26,714 bases of DNA from Candidatus Woesearchaeota archaeon CG07_land_8_20_14_0_80_44_23. Lineage in GTDB: Archaea > Nanobdellota > Nanobdellia > Woesearchaeales > 0-14-0-80-44-23. The notes under the pieces were generated by a model. That model was not told the origin of the DNA, did no database searches, and worked only from the letters and a program-made list of their open reading frames with translations. Positions 20,520 through 26,714 of this stretch are shown one piece after another; position 1 is the stretch's first letter; the number at the start of each line of letters is the position of its first letter. A program made the position numbers and the translations under genes. The stretch is from contig PEXD01000029.1 of assembly GCA_002779235.1 (NCBI GenBank), forward strand, positions 1 through 26,714. The letters are read 5' to 3'.

Positions 20520-23500
20520 CTAATCAGTGCTTATTGTTACATTCACCCTGCCATCAGGCGTGAGTCCGTTGTTCCTTATCACCAGCGTATGGGCGCCAGG
20601 CCCTATGCTTCTGTCAGAGCTTACTGCAATGTCCTTATATTTCAGCTCTGTGTTGATTATGTACTTGTCTGTGCTGACCCTGTAGCCGAATGACGAAGAG
20701 GGCAGCCCTATGAACTTCTGGCTCTTGAGATAATTTTCCCTTGAGCCGGGATTCTCGCCCTGCCTTGTCACAAATATGTATGCATTCCCTGAGCTCTCTG
20801 CAACAACCTGCAGCTGCGCAGACGAGCCGGATGCAGACACATCCCTGCTGTCAGACGCAATGCCCACAATATGGCTGCTCTCGTCTGAATATGCCATCTT
20901 GTCATTTGTGACAGTCCCTGAGAGCGAGCTGTCATATGTTATTATCATGTTGAGGTTCTCCACTGGCATTTCAGCAGCGCTGCTCTGGGCAGAGTCCACC
21001 CTGAACACAACACTGTATGTGCCCTCAACTGCAGGCGCAAGGAATGTTATTGTGTAGTTTCCTCCATTATCCTTTACCACAAAGTCATCTATTATTGTTC
21101 CGTTTATCAGCACAGAGAACCTCTCCTTTGGAATCTCGCCCATTATGTCTCCTGCGCTTTTTGCCTCTATCACAAAGCTCACCGGCAGGTTCGCATAGAA
21201 TACACTTTCTGAAGAGAGCACATTCACACCAGTTGCCACAAGAGTGGAATCCACGCTGAATGATATGGATGCTGAGGCCTGGTTCCCTACAAGGTCCCTG
21301 CAGATTATGTTAAAGGAAGGGCTCTGGCCGTTGAGCACAGTAACTTTTGCCTCGTGGTGCGTTGAGTCAGTGTAGGCAAAAATCACGCCTTCATAATAGC
21401 AGGTGGCAATCTCATCTGTATCAATTGTGAGTATGGGCTGGTTGCTGACAACTGTCTCGAGAACATTGGGCTTCTTGAAAAGGATGATTGGCGCCTGGTT
21501 GTCATAGGTGCCTCCTGCCAGGTCTGAATCGAGCCCGATGTTCCCTGCACTGTCCTTCGCCTTCACGCTCGCATGATAAGTAATCCCATTTATTGCAGAT
21601 GCATCATAATGAGTAACATTGCCTATCCACAAATTGTCGGCGAGATACTCCCCTGTATCTGCCCTTGTTATCGTTATGTAATAGCCAGCAACCCCGCTGG
21701 AATAGTCAGTTGAGGGCTCCCAATTGAAGGTTATTGTGCTGCTGTTTGTGCTCTGGTTTGGAGAGAGCATGAATGGAATTGTGGGCGGGGTTATATCTGA
21801 CTTTATCTCATAATGCGATGCAGGGCCCCAGTTTCCTGCAGCATCCCTTGCCCTTACATGGAAGTAATGCACCCCGTCAACAAGAGAGCTGTAAAGCTTG
21901 TATGTTTCGTTGGCAAGCGCTCCCAAGTCGCCCTCAGGCACGATATCAGGGGTTGTGTTGCTGTTTTCGTCAAGCACATAGCTGTAGGCATAAACTCCGC
22001 TTGAAATCCCTGCTGAAACCGGGTCTGTTGCATTCCAGCTGAAATATGGGGATGAGGAGTTGGTCCAGACCCCCTCTGCAAAGCTGCTGTAAAGAGAGCT
22101 GATTTCCGGCGGAGTAAGGTCAACTATTATGCCGTCTGAGCACACCTCGCTGCTGTTTATGAAATATGCATTCTGGGCAATCACGCAGAACTTGTATGTA
22201 TGCCCCTCTTCAAGGCTCAGGTTTGTGACAGTTGCTTCGGTGCTGTCAAGGGCGTCCTGCCAGCCGCAGCTGCCATCTATTGGAACGCAGCTGCCTGAGC
22301 TGTTTATCCTGTAAAGATAAAACACCTTTGATTCGCGGTCAAAGGCGCTCCATCTTGCATGCAGCGTAGTGGCGCTGTCAGTATAATCGCCGTCATCAGT
22401 AACAATAAGGTTTGTCGGAGGAGTCAGGTCATAAGCGCCTTCCTGCAATGTGATTATGTCAAGGTCGCTCTGATTGTTTCCGGCATTATCCATAACCTCA
22501 TAATTCACTGTCTTTGTTCCATTTCCTGCTGAGAGCACCCATGCCTTCGTGGAGCTGCAGGGCTCCCAATCAGTCCAGTTCAGGTCCTCGTTGGCATACC
22601 TGCACTGCTTCACTCCATTCGCATCGCTGTACTGCAGGTTCAGAACCACATGCCTTGTTATTGTGGTTGAATCCCCGCCGTTTATAGTAATAACAGCATT
22701 CGGCTTTGTGTTGTCCAGAATAACACTTGTGTTGGTATAGAATACATTCCCTACGAGGTCTACAATCCTTGCAGAGAGCAGCTTTGCGCTGTCGCCATCC
22801 ATATTCACAGTGATATTTGCAGTGTATATCGCATCGTCCTTGGACTCATCAGGCAAAATGCCGTCATCCTTGAGCACAACATTACCTCCATCATAGTTAA
22901 TCGGGCTTGTGTTCACAGAGACATAGAATCCAGTGTCCACTCCCCTGTAAAGCAGAGTAATTGTAGTGCTGTTGCTGAATAGCGAGGGCAAGGCTGAAAG
23001 AGTGCCTACAGGCCTCGGAAGCACTCCCGAGCAAATGCTTGAGAGATTCTTCGGAGCATAATATGTGTAGCTTCCGTAGGATACAGCCCCTGATGCAAGG
23101 ATGTTTTCATTCACTCCTGCATTGTAGAATGCGAATCCTCCGCAGGGCATGCTGCTGTTTGCTATTGTCGAGTAATCTGCCACAGAATTTTCAATTGATG
23201 AGCCCTCAATGTGGCTTCCCTTTGAATAAGTGCCATTCAGCGTGCTTCCAATGCTCTCTGAGCTGATTAGAACTGAGCCGATTACCACAGAATTCACTAT
23301 CCTGCACTTCTTGTCATAATTGGGGTCGTTTTTCAGCATTGAATTTATTATCACAGAATTCCTTACATAACATCCGTCAACTGTTGAGTTCTCAATGTTT
23401 GAATACCTTATGTCTGACTCGTTGATTATCTGCGAATCTGAAACATTGGTGTTGTTGACATAAGAGTTGCTCACTATGTAGACAACAGGGCTCTCCTTCA

Positions 23501-26500
23501 CATTTTCATAATTTCCAGCAGTGTCTGTGCTGTAATACCTGACTGCATTCTTGCAGACCGAGTTGAACGGGCACGAGACATTTATCATCGCAGGATTGGA
23601 ATACGCTTCTGTCGAAGGCGAGCACTGGCTCTCGTTGTCAGGACTGTATGTGCAGTAAAATGTGCTGTTGCAGCCAGATGCAGAGTCAGAGCAGTTCAGA
23701 GTTATGTTTGAGTAATAAGTTGCATAATATGTATCTAGGTAAACTATCCAGTTGTCCCATGGAGGAACTGCAACATTGTCAGTTGTGATTGGAGGAGTGA
23801 AGTCAATGTCCCATGCTCCTGTCATCTCAGCAACATTTCCCTGATGCGCAGATTCATTTGCATAAACCTTGACCCTGCACTTGTCAATTCCCTCTGCAGT
23901 GCAGTCCATCCCTGATTCAAACGGCTGGACTGAATTGCACGGCATGGAATTCCAGCTTTCATAGCTTGTTCCATTTTCATTGCTCAAAGCATAATAGCAT
24001 GAGTCAGCCAGGCACCCGTTTGCAGCAACAGATGATGTAATGTTCATTACTGAGCCATTCTTGTACCAACCATAAGTTGAGCTTGTGGCATCTATTGAAA
24101 TTGTTGGCGCCTTGTTGTCAACAGAGATGCTGAGGTTGCCGCTTCCTGTGCTTGAAGCAATGGTTGTGGCGTTTATCCTTATGATGCAACTGCCAAAGTC
24201 GTTGTTTCTGCAGAGGGAGCTGTTGAAGTTTACGCTGTTGTCGCCCTCCAAGCATGTTCCGCTGCTGAATCCGGTTGAATTCCAGGAATCTCCATCCAGA
24301 GACCACTCATATGTGCAGGAGGAGAGCCCTGAGCCAACATTGGATATTGAGTAATCCACTGCAAACTCTTCATAAGAGCATCCCGGGTCAACAATTATTA
24401 TTTGAGGAGCAGTAATTTCAATGCTGAAATCTCTTGAAACAGCACTGCCTGAATTTCCGGCATTATCTGTTGCATAAACATCTACCTCACAGGCATTGAT
24501 TCCTTGGTCCCGGCAGTTCATCCCTGAACCAACAGTAATTGTAATATTGGAATTGCATGCATGCTCAGTGTAAGGCAGGGTCTCTGTTCCGTTGCTCACA
24601 ACTTTGTAATAGCACTTGTTGAGCCCTGAGCCGCCAGGGTCTGAATTGGCCATTGAAACATTGAAGTCAGAGGAGAACCAGCTTCCTGCATCAGGGCTTG
24701 TTATCGAAGAAGTAGGAGGAGCCTGGTCAACCAGTATCTCAGCGGGCGAGGAGAGGTTGCTGTTGTTTACTTTATCTGCAACATAGCCGCAGAACCATAA
24801 ATGTGAGGATATTACCACAGGCGAGGAATATTGAGTATATTCTGAGATTGAGAATTCTGGGCAGTAGGCGCCTGTTCCATTTAGGTAATAATATCTCATG
24901 GAAGAATCGCAGCCGCTTCCAGAGTCAGAGCAGGAAAGATTTATTGATGCGCTTGCAGACTGCCAGGCAGGAGGCGCTCCTGAAATGTTTACCAATGGAT
25001 TTGAGTTGTCAAGGGTTACTATAAATGAGCAGTTTTCTGAGTTGCTCAGATTGTCATAAACATATATTGTTGCCTGCTGCGAGTATGAGGCAGCAGAATC
25101 CCAGGAATATTGCCATTCATAGGGGCTGCTTGAAACTGCTCCGCCTGCGCTTGTTGTGTCAGGGAATGTTGCATTTTTTATCCCACTGCCGCTGTCCAGC
25201 ACATCTGCTGTAACATTATAACTCCCAGATGACCTGTTATTATAATATACAATATTCCCTGAAGAATATGCAAATGATGAGCTCTCATTTATCGCGCTGA
25301 CAGTGCAGCTCGGACCGCTTGTATGAATAGTGAGCTTTATGCAGCTGCTCCACTGCCCCCAGTTCCCAAGGGAATCTCTCGCCTTGACCTTCCACCAGTA
25401 ATCATTTTCAGGCATTGTTGTTGCAGTGTAATTTGCTGAGGATGTGATTGAGGACTGGACAATATTGCTGCATGCAGAATTGCTGTAAATGGTTATGTTG
25501 TAATCTGCAATACTTCCGCATCCAACATCAGATGGGGCTGTCCAGGAGAAAGCTGGAGTGTCATCACTTGTCATTGTATTGTTGGCTGGCAACAGGTTAG
25601 ATGGAGCGTTAGGACCTGCAAGGTCGGTAAGATAGTTGCCAGAACTTGCAACAGATTCTATATTGCCCAGATTGTCTGTTGAGTATGCGCACACCTTTTG
25701 CGAGCAGTAGTTTCCTGCTGTGCAGTTTATGCTGAATTGTGATGAGTATGTGCTCATTCCTGTTGTGTTGCAGGTTGTTGATGAGTCCACTGTTTTGTAG
25801 TATGTTGTGTTGCATCCTGAGCCGGTGCTGTCTGAGCAGGAAAGGTTTATGTCCGGCTGTGTCTGCGAGCAGGACTGGCTGCTGGGTATGAAGGATGTTG
25901 TTGGTGCAGTTGCGTCTATGTTTATCTCTGTGCATGCGCTCCAGTTTCCAAAGTTTCCAAGGGCATCAGAGGCCTTTACCTTCCAATAATAATTTCCGTC
26001 TGAAAGCGCAGAGGGAGTATAACTTGTCAATGAAGTTGAATTGCTCTGCACAACAAGGGTGCATGCAGCATCAGAGTAAATAGTAAAATTGTAATTTGCA
26101 ACTGCAGAGCATCCGTTGTCAGATGGCGCACTCCAGGAGAATGTGGGAGTGCTGTCCTTTGTCCAAGTGGCATTTGCAGGGCTTAAGCTTCCCGGAATAT
26201 TTGGTCCTGCAAGGTCTATGTAGTAGATGCTTGATGTGACAACGCTTTCCGAATTTCCAGCTAGATCAGTTGAGTAGGTGCAGATTTTTTTTGTGCAGTA
26301 AGTTCCTGCTGTGCATGTCACGCTAAATGCTCCAGAATATGTGCTCATTCCGGTTGAGTCGCAGGTTGTTGCTGAGCCCACTGTTTTGTAGTATGTCGTG
26401 TTACATCCTGAGCCCGAACTGTCTGAGCATGAGAGAGTGACTGAGGGCTGGTTTGCTGAGCAGGACTGCCCGTTCGGATTTGGTGTTGTTGAGGGCGCTG

Positions 26501-26714
26501 TCCAGTCAATAGTTATGCTTCTTGTCTGCGATACGCCCCAATTGTTCGCAGAGTCGTTTCCATAGACCTTGTAAGTATATACTCCCTGCGATAACAAAGT
26601 TTTGTTCTTATACCAATTTGTCCCTGAGCCGGACATGCTCTCATTTGAGCCGTTCCATTCAAGAATTGCAGAAGTCAATGTTTTGTCTGCGGTAATGTTT
26701 ATGTAAGTCCAGTT
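20520..26714 (-). CDS. Giant secreted Ig/FN3-repeat surface protein with pentapeptide domain (5' partial)
   Basis: The frame is open from the window edge to TAG 20520-20522: 2064 codons with no start codon forced, so the protein is longer than 2060 aa and its signal peptide lies outside. It is Ser/Thr/Asn-rich with very many N-x-S/T glycosylation sequons and numerous Cys pairs (LSCSDSxGSGCNTTYY). Near the 5' edge are two tandem 197-aa units (25317-26498), each a Cys-rich module plus an FN3-like module (TPxFSWxAPSD; YWKVKAxDxLGNxGxWS). More Ig-like modules follow, then a pentapeptide-repeat domain (23147-23455), more FN3-like modules and a C-terminal beta-rich region ending in DGRVNVTISTD. No C-terminal TM or sortase motif is seen. 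It is probably an adhesin or S-layer-like component, expressed with the pilin-like genes. Confidence 0.88.
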   Translation of the reverse strand, partial: NWTYINITADKTLTSAILEWNGSNESMSGSGTNWYKNKTLLSQGVYTYKVYGNDSANNWGVSQTRSITIDWTAPSTTPNPNGQSCSANQPSVTLSCSDSSGSGCNTTYYKTVGSATTCDSTGMSTYSGAFSVTCTAGTYCTKKICTYSTDLAGNSESVVTSSIYYIDLAGPNIPGSLSPANATWTKDSTPTFSWSAPSDNGCSAVANYNFTIYSDAACTLVVQSNSTSLTSYTPSALSDGNYYWKVKASDALGNFGNWSACTEINIDATAPTTSFIPSSQSCSQTQPDINLSCSDSTGSGCNTTYYKTVDSSTTCNTTGMSTYSSQFSINCTAGNYCSQKVCAYSTDNLGNIESVASSGNYLTDLAGPNAPSNLLPANNTMTSDDTPAFSWTAPSDVGCGSIADYNITIYSNSACSNIVQSSITSSANYTATTMPENDYWWKVKARDSLGNWGQWSSCIKLTIHTSGPSCTVSAINESSSFAYSSGNIVYYNNRSSGSYNVTADVLDSGSGIKNATFPDTTSAGGAVSSSPYEWQYSWDSAASYSQQATIYVYDNLSNSENCSFIVTLDNSNPLVNISGAPPAWQSASASINLSCSDSGSGCDSSMRYYYLNGTGAYCPEFSISEYTQYSSPVVISSHLWFCGYVADKVNNSNLSSPAEILVDQAPPTSSITSPDAGSWFSSDFNVSMANSDPGGSGLNKCYYKVVSNGTETLPYTEHACNSNITITVGSGMNCRDQGINACEVDVYATDNAGNSGSAVSRDFSIEITAPQIIIVDPGCSYEEFAVDYSISNVGSGLSSCTYEWSLDGDSWNSTGFSSGTCLEGDNSVNFNSSLCRNNDFGSCIIRINATTIASSTGSGNLSISVDNKAPTISIDATSSTYGWYKNGSVMNITSSVAANGCLADSCYYALSNENGTSYESWNSMPCNSVQPFESGMDCTAEGIDKCRVKVYANESAHQGNVAEMTGAWDIDFTPPITTDNVAVPPWDNWIVYLDTYYATYYSNITLNCSDSASGCNSTFYCTYSPDNESQCSPSTEAYSNPAMINVSCPFNSVCKNAVRYYSTDTAGNYENVKESPVVYIVSNSYVNNTNVSDSQIINESDIRYSNIENSTVDGCYVRNSVIINSMLKNDPNYDKKCRIVNSVVIGSVLISSESIGSTLNGTYSKGSHIEGSSIENSVADYSTIANSSMPCGGFAFYNAGVNENILASGAVSYGSYTYYAPKNLSSICSGVLPRPVGTLSALPSLFSNSTTITLLYRGVDTGFYVSVNTSPINYDGGNVVLKDDGILPDESKDDAIYTANITVNMDGDSAKLLSARIVDLVGNVFYTNTSVILDNTKPNAVITINGGDSTTITRHVVLNLQYSDANGVKQCRYANEDLNWTDWEPCSSTKAWVLSAGNGTKTVNYEVMDNAGNNQSDLDIITLQEGAYDLTPPTNLIVTDDGDYTDSATTLHARWSAFDRESKVFYLYRINSSGSCVPIDGSCGWQDALDSTEATVTNLSLEEGHTYKFCVIAQNAYFINSSEVCSDGIIVDLTPPEISSLYSSFAEGVWTNSSSPYFSWNATDPVSAGISSGVYAYSYVLDENSNTTPDIVPEGDLGALANETYKLYSSLVDGVHYFHVRARDAAGNWGPASHYEIKSDITPPTIPFMLSPNQSTNSSTITFNWEPSTDYSSGVAGYYITITRADTGEYLADNLWIGNVTHYDASAINGITYHASVKAKDSAGNIGLDSDLAGGTYDNQAPIILFKKPNVLETVVSNQPILTIDTDEIATCYYEGVIFAYTDSTHHEAKVTVLNGQSPSFNIICRDLVGNQASASISFSVDSTLVATGVNVLSSESVFYANLPVSFVIEAKSAGDIMGEIPKERFSVLINGTIIDDFVVKDNGGNYTITFLAPAVEGTYSVVFRVDSAQSSAAEMPVENLNMIITYDSSLSGTVTNDKMAYSDESSHIVGIASDSRDVSASGSSAQLQVVAESSGNAYIFVTRQGENPGSRENYLKSQKFIGLPSSSFGYRVSTDKYIINTELKYKDIAVSSDRSIGPGAHTLVIRNNGLTPDGRVNVTISTD
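23147..23455 (-). other. Pentapeptide-repeat domain inside the giant protein
   Basis: About 100 residues follow a period of five with Ser (or Cys/Thr) at position 1 and a hydrophobic residue at position 3: SDIRY, SNIEN, STVDG, CYVRN, SVIIN, then a roughly 17-residue loop containing a Cys, then SVVIG, SVLIS, SESIG, STLNG, TYSKG, SHIEG, SSIEN, SVADY, STIAN. Such repeats fold as a square beta-helix. Most family members are cytosolic; here the domain sits in a secreted protein between Ig-like modules. Confidence 0.75.
25317..26498 (-). repeat. Tandem direct repeat, about 591 bp x 2, in the giant gene
   Basis: Two consecutive 197-codon units share many identical stretches (for example GCNTTYYKTV, TGMSTYS, DLAGPN). 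The first complete unit begins about 216 nt from the window edge, so further copies may lie upstream. Such repeats allow copy-number change by recombination. Confidence 0.8.

Noticed and set aside
1..26714. CRISPR arrays, rRNA genes, toxin-antitoxin pairs or prophage genes
   Set aside because: No regularly spaced short repeats, rRNA-like sequence, recognisable toxin pair or phage structural gene was seen on either strand.

Overview
The window reads as chromosomal DNA from an archaeon, most likely a DPANN-type lineage (Woesearchaeota/Pacearchaeota-like; the exact phylum cannot be fixed from sequence alone). Supporting signs are many TATA boxes about 25 nt upstream of start codons (leaderless transcripts), Shine-Dalgarno matches to GGAGGTGA inside operons, a tRNA gene without an encoded CCA, class III (archaeal) prepilin signals, an AbrB-PhoU regulator, an HTH-CBS regulator and an archaeal-style NFACT-R protein. 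Almost everything lies on the minus strand; only an Lrp/AsnC regulator and metK are on the plus strand.

Region 1 (1-5015) holds a broken small membrane-protein gene, tRNA-Gln(CUG) with a displaced copy of its own 3' end, an HTH-CBS regulator, a PhoU-like regulator, a divergent Lrp/AsnC regulator, a bacterial-type S-adenosylmethionine synthetase and a ZIP metal transporter. Two identical 96-bp palindromic elements (1-96 and 4920-5015) bracket it. The second is joined to another hairpin (4879-4924), and together they look like the two ends of a tiny non-autonomous IS200/IS605-like element. The plus-strand stretch at 300-386 shows nothing recognisable.

Region 2 (5017-7264) has an ICMT-like membrane methyltransferase, a DUF362 protein with a two-cluster ferredoxin tail, and CutA. 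Region 3 (7296-11333) is a tight three-gene cluster: a 500-aa protein of unknown function, a 164-aa charged helical protein, and a 677-aa TIM-barrel protein in which I can place all nine endonuclease IV-type metal-ligand positions, interrupted by an insertion of about 270 residues. It is the best candidate here for an undescribed system.

Region 4 (11393-26714) has a YhbY/CRM RNA-binding protein, a split NFACT-R protein, and then a large archaeal type IV pilus locus. In transcription order (right to left) the locus runs: a giant secreted Ig/FN3-like protein with a pentapeptide-repeat domain (5' end outside the window), two pilin-like proteins, a promoter, a two-TM protein, three pilin-like proteins, a secretion ATPase, a 75-aa protein, a TadC-like membrane protein with a long cytosolic extension, a candidate structured RNA, and a second TadC-like protein. 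The arrangement suggests one machine that assembles a surface filament, with the giant protein as a co-expressed adhesin or surface-layer component. No prepilin peptidase, CRISPR array, rRNA or intact transposase is visible.
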